The notes beneath the pieces are model-generated. The model worked only from the letters and a program-made list of their open reading frames with translations, was not told where the DNA came from and made no database searches. From Streptomyces sp. NBC_00370 (GTDB taxonomy: Bacteria; Actinomycetota; Actinomycetes; Streptomycetales; Streptomycetaceae), in contig NZ_CP107968.1 of assembly GCF_036084755.1 (NCBI RefSeq), positions 1,116,001 to 1,180,000 of the forward strand: DNA of 64,000 nt, read 5' to 3'. A program made the translations under genes and the position numbers. How positions within the stretch are numbered: position 1 is the first letter of the stretch; each line of letters starts with the position of its first letter. Below, piece by piece: positions 27,642 to 37,056 of the stretch.

Positions 27642-28724
27642 ATGGCTGTACCGGTGGAACGGCCGGTGGTGCGGGAGCGGGGCAGTGCGCCCGACGTGGT
27701 CGGGGCCGTGGTGCTCGGCTGCTGCGCCGTGTGGGCGCTGATCAGCGCCGCGGGCACGGAAGGCAGACCCGAGGGGGTGCTGCTGGCTGTGCTCGCCGTC
27801 ACGGCGGGCTATGCCTGCGGCCGGATCAGCGGCTCGCTGGTGCCGGTGGCGGCGGCGACCACGGTGTCGCTGGCCGCGCTCGGTGCGGCGATCGTGTCGA
27901 GTCACGACGCGGCGAGCGCGACGGTGGCGGTGGCGACCCCGCAGGGCGACGGCGGCGCGGTGGCCGCGCTGCTCGCGCTGTCGGCCGGCGCCGCCTGTTG
28001 TGCCGCGTCAGCGGTGCGGCCCGTACGGATCAGGCTCGCCCTGCGGCTGGTCGGGCTGCTCGCCGCGGCCACCGGGGTGCTGCTGGGCTCGGCCGCCGGG
28101 TTCTTCACGGCGCTTGCCGTGGTGCTGTGTTCGCTCGCCGCCGAGCATGTGCGCCGCCGGCTGGTCGGGCTCGCCGGGCTGGCGCTGGCCACCGGTCTGG
28201 TGGTGGGCGGCTCGTGGGCGGTGGCCGAGCAGGTGCTGCCCACGGGACTCTCGGTCTCGCTGGAGGGTCAGCTGACCCAGAACCGGGTGCTGCTGTGGCG
28301 GGACGCCGTCGACATCGCCGGGGACCATCCGCTGCTGGGGGTGGGCCCCGACCGGTTCGGTGAACTCAGCCCGACGGCCGCCCAGTCGCTGGACACGGAC
28401 GGGAAGACCCACTCGGCGCCGCTCCAGCAGGCCGCCGAGGAGGGCGTGGTGGGGGTGGTGCTGCTGGCGGCGGCGTACGGCTGGCTGCTGTACGGCCTCG
28501 GCCGCTCGCCGTGCGCCAACCCGGTCGTCCTGACGGCGGGGGCGTCGCTGACGGCGCTGGCCGCGCTGGCGAGCGTGGGGAACGCGCTGAGCTTCACCTC
28601 GGTGACGGTGACGGCGGGGCTGCTCGCCGGGCTGGCGACGGCGCGCCCGGCGACGACCGTGCCGGTCGCTGTCGCGGCCCGCCCCGAGCCTGCCGGGAGG
28701 GGTCCGGGTGCCCCGGTCGGGTGA
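27642..28724 (+). CDS. O-antigen ligase/Wzy-like membrane protein
   Basis: ATG 27642 gives 360 residues with about nine hydrophobic segments. The signature near residues 240-280 is NRVLLWRDAVDIAGDHPLLGVGPDRFGE and later the THSAPLQQAAEEGVVGV motif, as in Wzy_C/O-antigen ligase-type polymerases that join lipid-linked glycans. The usual NxH is replaced by T-H-S. It diverges from lnt. A role in extracellular polysaccharide assembly is plausible. Confidence 0.8.
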   Translation: MAVPVERPVVRERGSAPDVVGAVVLGCCAVWALISAAGTEGRPEGVLLAVLAVTAGYACGRISGSLVPVAAATTVSLAALGAAIVSSHDAASATVAVATPQGDGGAVAALLALSAGAACCAASAVRPVRIRLALRLVGLLAAATGVLLGSAAGFFTALAVVLCSLAAEHVRRRLVGLAGLALATGLVVGGSWAVAEQVLPTGLSVSLEGQLTQNRVLLWRDAVDIAGDHPLLGVGPDRFGELSPTAAQSLDTDGKTHSAPLQQAAEEGVVGVVLLAAAYGWLLYGLGRSPCANPVVLTAGASLTALAALASVGNALSFTSVTVTAGLLAGLATARPATTVPVAVAARPEPAGRGPGAPVG

Positions 28725-28778
28725 CGCGTTACTCCGTCCGAGTCAGCGCGCCCCATGCCTTTTTGACCGTTATGTTCG

Positions 28779-29333
28779 CTATGCCGTCTTGCTCAGTGTC
28801 GACGGGCGCAGCCGGTCACGGATGATCCGTACGGCCGCCTCGGCGTCGTCGACTGTGACGGTGAACACTCTGCCGTCGCCCAGCTTCAGTACGAGCCCCT
28901 CGCCTCTGCGCACCACCACGGCCGTGCCCATCTCGGGCCGCCAGCGGTAGCCCCAGCCGCCCCACTGCCGGGGGTTGACGCGGGGGTCGAAGTCCGCGCC
29001 GACGACCTGGGCGAGCGGGATACGGCGGCGCGGCAGGCCCATGTGCCCGCAGCGGACCTCCAGGCAGTCGCCGTCGACCTTGACGGCCACATGGACGAAG
29101 GCCAGCGTCCCGAAGAGCATCAGCAGTCCGGCGGCGACACAGCCGATCACCGACATCAGCAAGGCGAGGAAACCGGAGGTCCAGTTGGAGTCCACGGCCA
29201 GCTCGACACCGAGCGCGATGCACGCGGCGCCGCCCGCCGCCAGCACCCACTGCGCGCGATTGGTGGCTCGGCCGGACCAGATCTCGGGCAGGGGCCGCGC
29301 GGCGTGACCCTCGTGCCGTGAATGCTCCCTCAT
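28779..29333 (-). CDS. Two-pass membrane protein with PH-like C-terminal domain
   Basis: ATG 29333 (GTG 29351 possible; neither has a strong binding site) gives 184 residues. Two membrane segments occur near residues 30-48 and 55-80, then a soluble beta-rich part with RIPLAQVVGADFDPRVNPRQWGGWGYR and GRVFTVTVDDAEAAVRIIRDRL, the pattern of actinobacterial DUF3093/PH-like domains. Function is unknown. Confidence 0.8.
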   Translation of the reverse strand: MREHSRHEGHAARPLPEIWSGRATNRAQWVLAAGGAACIALGVELAVDSNWTSGFLALLMSVIGCVAAGLLMLFGTLAFVHVAVKVDGDCLEVRCGHMGLPRRRIPLAQVVGADFDPRVNPRQWGGWGYRWRPEMGTAVVVRRGEGLVLKLGDGRVFTVTVDDAEAAVRIIRDRLRPSTLSKTA

Positions 29334-29387
29334 GGCAAGCAGAGTACCCACGTTCGGCGTGGGCGGGAGACGTACCGGAGTGTGTGG

Positions 29388-30188
29388 TCAGTACACCTGG
29401 GTGACGGCGGCGAGCAGCTGTCCCTCGGGATAGCCGAGCGCCTCGTCGGAGAGGGCGGCCTCCCGGCCGCCGAGCAGCACGGTGAGCCGGCCGGTCGGCT
29501 CGGCGCCGGGGGCGGGCTGCTCACCGATACGCCGCAGGGCGTGTGCGGCGACCGCGTCGGCCGAGCCGTACAGCGCGACCGGCGCCGCTGAAGTGGACCG
29601 GCCCGGGGCGTCGGTGACCGCCGTACGGATCCGTTCGGCGAGGAGTTCGTAGTGGGTGCAGCCGAGCACGACGGCGCTCACGTCGTCGGGGGTACGGTCA
29701 GCGGCGGCGGCCACCGCCGCCTCGACGGCGGCTTCGTCGGCGTGCTCCACCGCGTCGGCGAGCCCGGGGCACGGCACCTCGGTGACGGCGACGGACGGGG
29801 CGAAGTCACGGATCAGGGCGCGCTGGTAGGCGCTCCCCGTGGTGGCGGGGGTGGCCCAGATCGCGACGGGGCCGCCGGCGGCAGCGGCGGGCTTGATCGC
29901 CGGGACCGTACCGATGACGGGCAGCCGCGGTTCCAGCTCGGCGCGCAGCGCGGGCAGCGCGTGCACGGACGCGGTGTTGCACGCGACGATCAGGGCGTCC
30001 GGCTCGTGGGCGGCGGCCGCGCGGGCGACGGCGAGCGCGCACGCGGTGACGTCCTGCGGGGTGCGCGGGCCCCAGGGCATCGTGCCGGGGTCGGACGACA
30101 GCACCAGATCGGCGTCGGGCCGCAGCCTGCGTACCGCGGCGGCGGCCGCGAGCAGACCGATGCCGGAGTCCATGAGTGCGATCTTCAC
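29388..30188 (-). CDS. Glutamate/aspartate racemase family protein (MurI-like)
   Basis: GTG 30188 gives 266 residues. Both catalytic cysteines are present: VACNTASVHAL and VVLGCTHYELL, with an N-terminal MDSGIGLL in place of the usual DSGVGGL. The family makes D-glutamate for peptidoglycan. The Ala-rich sequence and changed DSG loop suggest a divergent paralogue rather than the main murI, but this cannot be settled here. The C-terminal 40 residues are extra. Confidence 0.85.
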   Translation of the reverse strand: MKIALMDSGIGLLAAAAAVRRLRPDADLVLSSDPGTMPWGPRTPQDVTACALAVARAAAAHEPDALIVACNTASVHALPALRAELEPRLPVIGTVPAIKPAAAAGGPVAIWATPATTGSAYQRALIRDFAPSVAVTEVPCPGLADAVEHADEAAVEAAVAAAADRTPDDVSAVVLGCTHYELLAERIRTAVTDAPGRSTSAAPVALYGSADAVAAHALRRIGEQPAPGAEPTGRLTVLLGGREAALSDEALGYPEGQLLAAVTQVY

Positions 30189-30229
30189 TCGGTCACCATA
30201 GTCGACCGTGCTTGCGATCCTGGCGGTGT

Positions 30230-30244
30230 GCGGCAGACTGCCGC
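30230..30244 (+). promoter_or_regulatory. Small hairpin immediately before the HpnB-like start
   Basis: GCGGCA (30230-30235) pairs with TGCCGC (30239-30244) over a GAC loop, ending 2 nt before ATG 30247, where the ribosome binding site should be. It would block initiation at that ATG, or the real start is the upstream in-frame GTG 30208. Confidence 0.5.
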
Positions 30245-30246
30245 GA

Positions 30247-31470
30247 ATGAGCGTCGTTGGCTGGATCTCGGTGTGTTCACTGGTCGTGTGGGGCTGGCTG
30301 TTGCTGGGTCAGGGGTTCTTCTGGCGCACCGATCAGCGGCTGCCGGCGCGCGGCCCGGCAGGCGGTGACGGCGGCGGGGCGGCTGACGACCCGTCGTCGT
30401 GGCCGTCGGTCGCCGTGGTGGTGCCCGCGCGCGACGAGGCCGAGGTGCTGCCGCTGAGCCTGCCGTCCCTGCTGGCGCAGGTCTATCCCGGACGGGCGGA
30501 GATCTTCCTCGTGGACGACGGCAGTACGGACGGCACGGGCGCGCTCGCGCGCGAACTGGCCGGCCGGTACGGCGGTCTGCCGCTGACGGTGACCTCGCCC
30601 GGCGAGCCGGAGCCCGGCTGGACGGGAAAGCTGTGGGCGGTACGGCACGGCATGGCGCTGGCCCGCGCCGGCCAACCGGAGTTCCTGCTGCTGACGGACG
30701 CCGACATCGCGCACGAGCCGGACAGTCTGCGGGAGCTGGTCACAGCCGCCCGCGCGCAGGACCTCGACATGGTCTCGCAGATGGCACGGCTGCGGGTGGC
30801 GAGCGTCTGGGAGCGGCTCGTGGTGCCCGCGTTCGTCTACTTCTTCTCACAGCTCTACCCCTTCCGCCGGGTCAACAGACCCCGTGCGAGGACGGCTGCG
30901 GCGGCCGGCGGCTGCGTGCTGCTGCGTACGGCGGCGGCCGAGCGGGCGCGGGTGCCCGAGTCGATCCACGAGGCGGTCATCGACGACGTGTCACTGGCGC
31001 GCGCCGTGCAGAACAGCGGTGGCCGGATCTGGCTGGGGCTCGCCGACCGCGTCGACAGCGTACGGCCGTACCCGCACCTGTCCGACCTGTGGCGGATGGT
31101 CTCGCGCAGCGCCTACGCGCAGCTGCGGCACAACCCGCTGGTGCTGATCGGGACCGTCGCGGGTCTTGCCCTGATCTATCTCGCTCCCCCGGTCGCCGTG
31201 GGCTTCGGGGTGTTCGGCGGTGACGCGCCCGCCGGCTGGTTCGGCCTCGCCGCGTGGGCGGTGATGACGGGGACGTATCTGCCGATGCTGCGCTACTACC
31301 GGCAGCCGCTGTGGCCGGCCCCGCTGCTGCCGGTCACCGCGCTGCTGTACCTGCTGATGACGGTCGACTCCGCCGTGCAGCACTACCGGGGCCGGGGTGC
31401 GGCCTGGAAGGGCCGCACCTACGCGCGGCCCACGGGCGTTCCCGCGCCGGACGCGGCCCAGGACAGCTGA
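30247..31470 (+). CDS. Family 2 glycosyltransferase, HpnB-like
   Basis: About 407 residues from ATG 30247 (420 from GTG 30208). An N-terminal membrane segment (VCSLVVWGWLLLG) is followed by a GT2 domain: VVVPARDEAEVL, LVDDGSTDGTG, TDADIAHEPDSL (DxD-like) and EAVIDDVSLARAVQ, and then three to four C-terminal membrane segments. This is the pattern of hopene-associated glycosyltransferase HpnB. No squalene-hopene cyclase or other hpn gene lies in this window. Confidence 0.85.
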   Translation: MSVVGWISVCSLVVWGWLLLGQGFFWRTDQRLPARGPAGGDGGGAADDPSSWPSVAVVVPARDEAEVLPLSLPSLLAQVYPGRAEIFLVDDGSTDGTGALARELAGRYGGLPLTVTSPGEPEPGWTGKLWAVRHGMALARAGQPEFLLLTDADIAHEPDSLRELVTAARAQDLDMVSQMARLRVASVWERLVVPAFVYFFSQLYPFRRVNRPRARTAAAAGGCVLLRTAAAERARVPESIHEAVIDDVSLARAVQNSGGRIWLGLADRVDSVRPYPHLSDLWRMVSRSAYAQLRHNPLVLIGTVAGLALIYLAPPVAVGFGVFGGDAPAGWFGLAAWAVMTGTYLPMLRYYRQPLWPAPLLPVTALLYLLMTVDSAVQHYRGRGAAWKGRTYARPTGVPAPDAAQDS

Positions 31471-31488
31471 CCGCCGCCGGACCGGGTG

Positions 31489-32790
31489 TCACTTCCGGCC
31501 GGGCGTCCAGTTCATGCCCCAGCCGTACGCCTGGTCGATGGTGCGCTGCGGGCTGACCCCGCGGGCCGGTACGAGGAAGTTCGCCTCGCGCTGGACGACG
31601 AGGTCGGACCCGGTGTTGGTGATCAGCGCGAGCGCGCAGACCGTCGATGGCACCGTGCATTCGCCGAGCGAGAAGTCGATCGGCGCGCCGTTCAGCGGCT
31701 GGAGGGTGACCGTCGCGTCCAGATCGGCGAAACTGCGGGCGCCCTCGTAGATCGTCACGAAGATGACGACGCGGCGCAGTTCGTTCTTGTGGTCGAGGTT
31801 GATGGTGAGGTTCTCGCCGGTGTTGCTGCCGCCGGTGCGGTCGTCGCCGTCGAGTTGGATGTACGGCGGCCTGCTGACCGAGCCGAAGGCGTTGCCGAGC
31901 GCCTGGACCACGCCTTTGCGGCCGTCGCTGAGTTCGTACAGCGCGCACAGGTCGAGGTCGAGGTCGCCGTGCATGGCGACGGCCCTGCCGAGTTTGGCTC
32001 CCCAGCCCTTGAACTGTTTGCGCACCTGCCAGGTGAGATTCACCCGCATGGCACCCGAGCTGCCGCCCTGCTTGGCCAGCGAGACCGAAGGGGCCTCCTT
32101 CGTCAGGGTGACCTTGGAGAGGCGTACCGGGGTCGGTGCGGGTGCGGAGGGCGGCGCCGGTGGTGCGGCCGGTACCGGTGGTACGGGAGGGGTGGTCGCC
32201 ACGGAAGGGGTGGGAGCTGAGGGGGGTGCGGGCCGGGCAGCCGGGGCGGGCGGTGCGGCTGCGGCCGGTTCGTCGACCGAGATGCCGAAGTCCGTTGCCA
32301 GACCCCCCAGTCCGCTGCTGTAGCCCTGGCCGACCGACCGGAACTTCCAGGCGCCCTGGCGCCGGTAGAGCTCACCGATCAGGAACGCCGTCTCGACGGT
32401 CGCGTCCTGGCTGTCGTACCGGGCCACTTCGGCGCCGGTGGCCGCGTCCAGCACCCGTACGTACAGTCCGGGCACCTGGCCGAAAGTGCCCGCGTCTGCG
32501 GAGGCGGCGAGGACGATCCGCTCGACCGCCGGCTCGACCCGGGACAGCTCGACGGAGAGCGTATCGGTGATGGTGGGACCGCCGGTCTGCTTGCCTTCGT
32601 GCCGGACCGCTCCGGAGGAGTGGCGCGGCTGGTTGTAGAAGACGAAGTCCGCGTCGGAGCGCACCTTTCCGGCCACCAGCAACAGGGCGGACGCGTCGAC
32701 GTCCGGCACCCCCGGTCCTGAGTTCCAGCCCAATTCGACGCGGACGCTCTGCGCCGGCACTGGAACATTGGCGCCTTTAAGCATGGACAT
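31489..32790 (-). CDS. Tandem TerD-domain protein
   Basis: ATG 32790 (GGGGGCGAGC upstream) gives 433 residues. TerD domain 1 (about 1-185) has [31 protein letters not shown] and [23 protein letters not shown]. An Ala/Pro-rich linker (about 190-240) leads to a second, more diverged TerD-like domain with LTWQVRKQF..., [23 protein letters not shown] and IDFSLGECT. TerD proteins bind calcium (acidic DxDLC patches) and belong to the tellurite/stress complexes common in Streptomyces. Other ter genes are absent here. Confidence 0.9.
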   Translation of the reverse strand: MSMLKGANVPVPAQSVRVELGWNSGPGVPDVDASALLLVAGKVRSDADFVFYNQPRHSSGAVRHEGKQTGGPTITDTLSVELSRVEPAVERIVLAASADAGTFGQVPGLYVRVLDAATGAEVARYDSQDATVETAFLIGELYRRQGAWKFRSVGQGYSSGLGGLATDFGISVDEPAAAAPPAPAARPAPPSAPTPSVATTPPVPPVPAAPPAPPSAPAPTPVRLSKVTLTKEAPSVSLAKQGGSSGAMRVNLTWQVRKQFKGWGAKLGRAVAMHGDLDLDLCALYELSDGRKGVVQALGNAFGSVSRPPYIQLDGDDRTGGSNTGENLTINLDHKNELRRVVIFVTIYEGARSFADLDATVTLQPLNGAPIDFSLGECTVPSTVCALALITNTGSDLVVQREANFLVPARGVSPQRTIDQAYGWGMNWTPGRK

Positions 32791-33040
32791 GCTCGCCCCC
32801 ATCGAGAGTCGGGTGCCCGAAGTTTCCGTGTTCCCAACCTAATGGCAGCAAGGCGGCGCGGGCTCCACAGGACCCGCCGGTAACCCCGTTTCAGCTTGCC
32901 CTTTACAGGATCTGAACACCTCGTGACGACCGTTTTTCCCAAGTTCGCTCGCATTGGGGATCAGAATTGGCACACAGCGATGGAAAGAACCCTCAAAGCA
33001 GGCTCCCCAACCGGCACATCGTGGGCTTAACTTATGTTCC

Positions 33041-33547
33041 ATGACCTCCCCCCGCGCCACCTACGGCGGCGGTTACTACACCGCGCCGTCGTTCCCGGAC
33101 ACCCCGATCTACGACTCCCTGGTCGCGGAGCGGGGCACGCCTCAGATCGCCCCGATCCGAGTGCCCTCCGCCTATGACACCGGCAACAGCTATCTGCCGG
33201 CTCTGCCGTCGGCGCTCCCGGCCCTGCCGGCGGCTCCCTCGCAGCCGGCTCCGGCGTACGGCGGCTACCAACAGCAGCCGATGCAGCAGCCCATGCCGCT
33301 GCAGCACGCCCCGGCGCCCTACATCCCGCAGCAGCAGGCGGCGCCCCGGGGCGGCTACCCGGGTCCGCAGCAGCAGCAGCCCTACCAGCAGCAGCCGCAG
33401 CGCCCCATGCCCCAGCGCCCGATGCCGGGCACGGGCTACGAGGCGATGCGACCGGCTGCGGCTCCGCGTCCCGCGCCGCCGCAGCCCGCGCAGCCCAACC
33501 AGTACGACGACCCGTACAACCGCCCCTACCAGAGCCGGGGGTACTGA
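33041..33547 (+). CDS. Pro/Gln/Tyr-rich low-complexity protein
   Basis: ATG 33041 gives 168 residues. The first 60 are well ordered (YGGGYYTAPSFPDTPIYDSLVAERGTPQIAPIRVP), resembling a conserved Streptomyces family (possibly DUF6643, uncertain). The rest is Pro/Gln/Tyr-rich with QQQ runs and PMPQRPMPG repeats. No signal peptide or membrane segment. TAACTT at 33028-33033 lies 7 nt before the start, so the mRNA may be leaderless. Function unknown. Confidence 0.75.
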   Translation: MTSPRATYGGGYYTAPSFPDTPIYDSLVAERGTPQIAPIRVPSAYDTGNSYLPALPSALPALPAAPSQPAPAYGGYQQQPMQQPMPLQHAPAPYIPQQQAAPRGGYPGPQQQQPYQQQPQRPMPQRPMPGTGYEAMRPAAAPRPAPPQPAQPNQYDDPYNRPYQSRGY

Positions 33548-33839
33548 GCGGACACCACCAGGGCCGCGACCCGCGCGTGGACAGACCGGCTGACCGACGG
33601 GAGGTCAAGAACCGCTGTCCGCACGCCTTTCGCGGCCTTGTTCGTGCTCCGGTGGCCCGGCCCGTTCTCCGCACCGCCCCTCGTGTGAACCCCGCCCGCG
33701 CGGGAAGACGAGGGTGCGACAGACACCTTGCGCGCGTTCGCGGCGTCAAGTGAGTTCGGTCGCTCTTCGCCCCTGACGCGTGTGCGGCATGCCGTCCCGG
33801 GCCAAGACGGATACGGAGACGGAAAGGGGGTGCGGGACT
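33548..33839. other. Intergenic region without an identified gene
   Basis: These 292 bp separate two rightward genes. I see no credible coding frame with a binding site. A CCCGCCCGCGCGGG palindrome lies near 33688-33702. A promoter for the Rv1733c-like gene is expected close to its right end. Confidence 0.4.
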
Positions 33840-34448
33840 GTGAGAGTGATCGCCGGCCTCTGGCGCTGGCGGCGCAACCCCCTGCGCCGGACCACCGACC
33901 TGGCCGAAGGATGGGCGACACTCGTCGCCGCGCTGCTGCTCCTGCTGGCGGCGCCCGCCGCCGGCTGGCTCTGCGGAGCGCTGCTCGACTCGTCGCTCCA
34001 GCAGACCGTACGGGTGCAGCACGAGGAGCGGTATCCGGTCACCGCCGTGATCGCCGCGCTGCCCAAGGACCGGCGGGCCGCCGGGTTCGACGGTGACTCG
34101 CCCAAGGAGCGCAGTGCCGACACCCGGGTGATCGCGACCTGGCGCGCCGTGGACGGCAGCAAGCACAAGAGCGCCGTCTCGGCGCCGCTGAGCGGCTGGC
34201 GCACCGGCGACAGCTTCCGCATCTGGACGGACGCGCACGGCACGCAGGTGAAGCCGCCGATGGACGCGGGAACGGCCCGGCTGCACGCCGCCCTGGCCGG
34301 GACCGGCGCGGCGCTGGCCGCGGGACTGCTGATCGAGGGCGGCAGGCGGCTGTTCGTACGGCGGCTCGTCCTGCTCAGGCACCGGCGGCTCGACCGTGCC
34401 TGGGCCGAGGTCGGTCCTGACTGGGGCCGTACCGGCGCCGGCAGCTGA
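33840..34448 (+). CDS. Rv1733c-like two-pass membrane protein
   Basis: GTG 33840 (GGAAAGGGGG upstream) gives 202 residues. The N-terminal RRNPLRRTTDLAEGWATLVAALLLLLAAPAAGWLCGALL is typical of the actinobacterial Rv1733c family. An extracytosolic loop of about 100 residues (VTAVIAALPKD..., VIATWRAVDG, RIWTDAHGTQV) is followed by a second membrane segment and a basic tail. Role unknown; in mycobacteria the family is tied to dormancy. Confidence 0.85.
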   Translation: MRVIAGLWRWRRNPLRRTTDLAEGWATLVAALLLLLAAPAAGWLCGALLDSSLQQTVRVQHEERYPVTAVIAALPKDRRAAGFDGDSPKERSADTRVIATWRAVDGSKHKSAVSAPLSGWRTGDSFRIWTDAHGTQVKPPMDAGTARLHAALAGTGAALAAGLLIEGGRRLFVRRLVLLRHRRLDRAWAEVGPDWGRTGAGS

Positions 34449-34641
34449 GATACGGGCCGGCGGGCCCGTCAAGGGACGGGCCCGCAGGTCGTCTTCGTCA
34501 ACTCACCGGTGCCGCGCGCGCTACGGTGGTGCGGCCACGGTCCGACGTTACGGCCGTGGGGGTCCGGGTGCGAGCGCGTACCGGCACGGGCCGGCACGGC
34601 ACGACACGTGCAGTCGCACGAGGTGGGGGCACGACAGCGCC

Positions 34642-37056
34642 ATGGCACAGGGCACGGTCCAGGTGACGCACACCGGAACATCGCGTTGGCGGCGCCGCAC
34701 GGGTGAATACGCCTCCCTCGCGGCGGCCCTGGAGGCGGCGGCCGACGGCGACGTCCTCACCGTCGCCCCCGGCACCTACCGGGAGAACCTCGTCATCTCC
34801 CGCGCCGTCACGCTGCGCGGCCCCGAAGGCTCGCTCGGCTCCGTACGGATCGCCCCCGCCGACGGCGTCCCGCTGACCGTCCGGGCCTCCGCCACCGTCC
34901 AGGACCTGCACATCGAGGGCCAGGACTCCGCGGCGCCCGCGCTGCTCGTCGAGGACGGCACCCCCGAACTGCTCGATCTGCGGATCGTGACCCGCTCGGC
35001 GGCCGGCATAGAGGTGCGCGGCGCCGCACGGCCCACCGTGCGCCGCTGCACCGTGGACAACCCGGCGGGCGTCGGCATCGGCGTACTGGAAGGCGCGGGC
35101 GGGGTGTTCGAGGAGTGCGAGATCGTCGCCGCCGGGCAGTCCGGCGTCGCGGTACGCGGCGGCGGCCACCCGCGGCTCGAACGCTGCCGGATCCACCACA
35201 CGTCGGGCGCGGGCCTGAGCGTCACCGGTGAGGGCAGCGGCCTTGAGGCGATCGGCTGCGAGGTGTACGAGATCAAGGGCACCGGCGTACAGATCACCGA
35301 ACGCGGCGCCGCCCATCTCACCGACTCCTCCGTGCACCGCACGACGGCCGACGGCGTCACCCTGGACACCGACGCGGTCCTGACACTCTCCGACTGCGAC
35401 ATCCACGACATCCCCGAGAACGCGGTGGACCTGCGGTCCCGTTCGGTGCTGACGCTGACCCGCTCCACGGTGCGCCGCTTCGGGCGCAACGGACTGTCCG
35501 TGTGGGACCCGGGGACCAGGGTCGACGCCAACCAGTGCGAGATCCACGACAGTACGGGCGACTACCCGGCCGTGTGGGTCAGCGACGGCGCGACGGCCGT
35601 CCTCGACTCGTGCCGGGTGCACGACGTGCCCGACGCGCTGTTCGTCCTGGACCGCGGCTCGCGCGTCGACGTCGTGGACAGCGATCTCTCGCAGATCCGC
35701 AACACGGCGGTGTCGGTGAGCGACGGCGCGACGGCGCAGCTCGACGACTGCCGGATCAGGGAGGCGTCGACCGGTGCCTGGTTCCGGGACCACGGCAGCG
35801 GCGGGACACTCAACTCCTGCACGGTGGACGCCGTGCAGACCGGGGTCATCGTGACCAAGGGCGCCGATCCGACCATCGAGCGCTGCACGATCACCTCGCC
35901 GGCCGAGGCCGGTTTCTATGTGTCGGCCGAGGGCCGGGGCACCTTCCACAACTGCCGGGTGACCGGCAGCGGCGGCTACGGCTTCCATGTGATGGACGGC
36001 TGCCGCACGACACTGACGCGGTGCCGTACGGAGCGCTGCGCGCGCGGCGGGTACGAGTTCGGGGAGGACGGCCCGATGGCCGAGGACTGCAGCAGCGACG
36101 AGAGCGGTGTACGCACACCGTCCGAGCCGGCGCCGACGGTGCTGACCGCGACCCAGACCCCCGGACTGCTCGGCACGGTACCGGCGCAGACCGCGGCGAA
36201 CGCCCCCGCCGACATCGCGCCGCCCGCCGAACCCGCGCGTGAGTCGCAGGACGTCCTCGGTGAACTCGACGCGCTGGTGGGCCTGGAGAGCGTCAAGCGG
36301 GAAGTCAGAGCGCTCACCGACATGATCGAGGTGGGCCGGCGGCGCAAGGAGGCGGGCCTCAAGGCCGCTTCCGTCCGCCGCCATCTGGTCTTCACCGGCT
36401 CCCCCGGTACCGGCAAGACGACGGTGGCCCGGCTGTACGGCGAGATCCTGGCCTCGCTCGGGGTGCTGGAGCGCGGCCATCTCGTGGAGGTCTCCCGGGT
36501 CGATCTCGTCGGCGAGCACATCGGCTCGACGGCGATCCGCACCCAGGAGGCGTTCGACCGGGCGCGCGGCGGGGTGCTGTTCATCGACGAGGCGTACGCG
36601 CTCTCCCCCGAGGACTCCGGCAGGGACTTCGGCAAGGAGGCCATCGACACGCTGGTGAAGCTGATGGAGGACCACCGGGAGGCAGTGGTGGTGATCGTCG
36701 CCGGGTACACCGCGGAGATGGAGCGGTTCCTGGCCATCAACCCCGGTGTCGCCTCACGTTTCTCACGGACCATCACCTTCAGCGACTACGAGCCCGACGA
36801 GCTGCTGCGGATCGTGGAGCAGCAGGCGGAGGAGCACGAGTACACGCTCGGCGGCGGCGCGCCCGAGGCGCTGCTCAAGTACTTCACGGCGCTGCCCAAG
36901 GGCCCCGCCTTCGGCAACGGCCGGACCGCGCGCCAGACGTTCGAGTCGATGGTGGAGCGGCACGCGGGCCGGGTCGCCCAGTTGCCGCAGACCAGCACGG
37001 ACGACCTGACCCTGCTCTACTCGGACGATCTGCCGGAGCTGCCCGAACTGTCCTGA
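34642..37056 (+). CDS. Right-handed beta-helix protein fused to CbxX/EccA-type AAA+ ATPase
   Basis: ATG 34642 gives 804 residues. Residues 25-485 form a long parallel beta-helix of about 20 coils of 22-24 residues (PAPGTYRENL-type start as in pectate-lyase/NosD folds; repeating C-x-I/V-x-D/G turns, e.g. ERCRIHH, DDCRIRE, NSCTVDA). A Pro/Ala linker (about 490-535) leads to an AAA+ domain: Walker A GSPGTGKTT (586-594), Walker B VLFIDEAYAL (DE 649-650), and the C-terminal SpoVK/CbxX signature FNGRTARQTFE-like FGNGRTARQTFE. EccA-type ATPases work in type VII secretion, but no ecc genes are near. Tail-to-tail overlap of 40 nt with the next gene. Confidence 0.9.
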   Translation: MAQGTVQVTHTGTSRWRRRTGEYASLAAALEAAADGDVLTVAPGTYRENLVISRAVTLRGPEGSLGSVRIAPADGVPLTVRASATVQDLHIEGQDSAAPALLVEDGTPELLDLRIVTRSAAGIEVRGAARPTVRRCTVDNPAGVGIGVLEGAGGVFEECEIVAAGQSGVAVRGGGHPRLERCRIHHTSGAGLSVTGEGSGLEAIGCEVYEIKGTGVQITERGAAHLTDSSVHRTTADGVTLDTDAVLTLSDCDIHDIPENAVDLRSRSVLTLTRSTVRRFGRNGLSVWDPGTRVDANQCEIHDSTGDYPAVWVSDGATAVLDSCRVHDVPDALFVLDRGSRVDVVDSDLSQIRNTAVSVSDGATAQLDDCRIREASTGAWFRDHGSGGTLNSCTVDAVQTGVIVTKGADPTIERCTITSPAEAGFYVSAEGRGTFHNCRVTGSGGYGFHVMDGCRTTLTRCRTERCARGGYEFGEDGPMAEDCSSDESGVRTPSEPAPTVLTATQTPGLLGTVPAQTAANAPADIAPPAEPARESQDVLGELDALVGLESVKREVRALTDMIEVGRRRKEAGLKAASVRRHLVFTGSPGTGKTTVARLYGEILASLGVLERGHLVEVSRVDLVGEHIGSTAIRTQEAFDRARGGVLFIDEAYALSPEDSGRDFGKEAIDTLVKLMEDHREAVVVIVAGYTAEMERFLAINPGVASRFSRTITFSDYEPDELLRIVEQQAEEHEYTLGGGAPEALLKYFTALPKGPAFGNGRTARQTFESMVERHAGRVAQLPQTSTDDLTLLYSDDLPELPELS

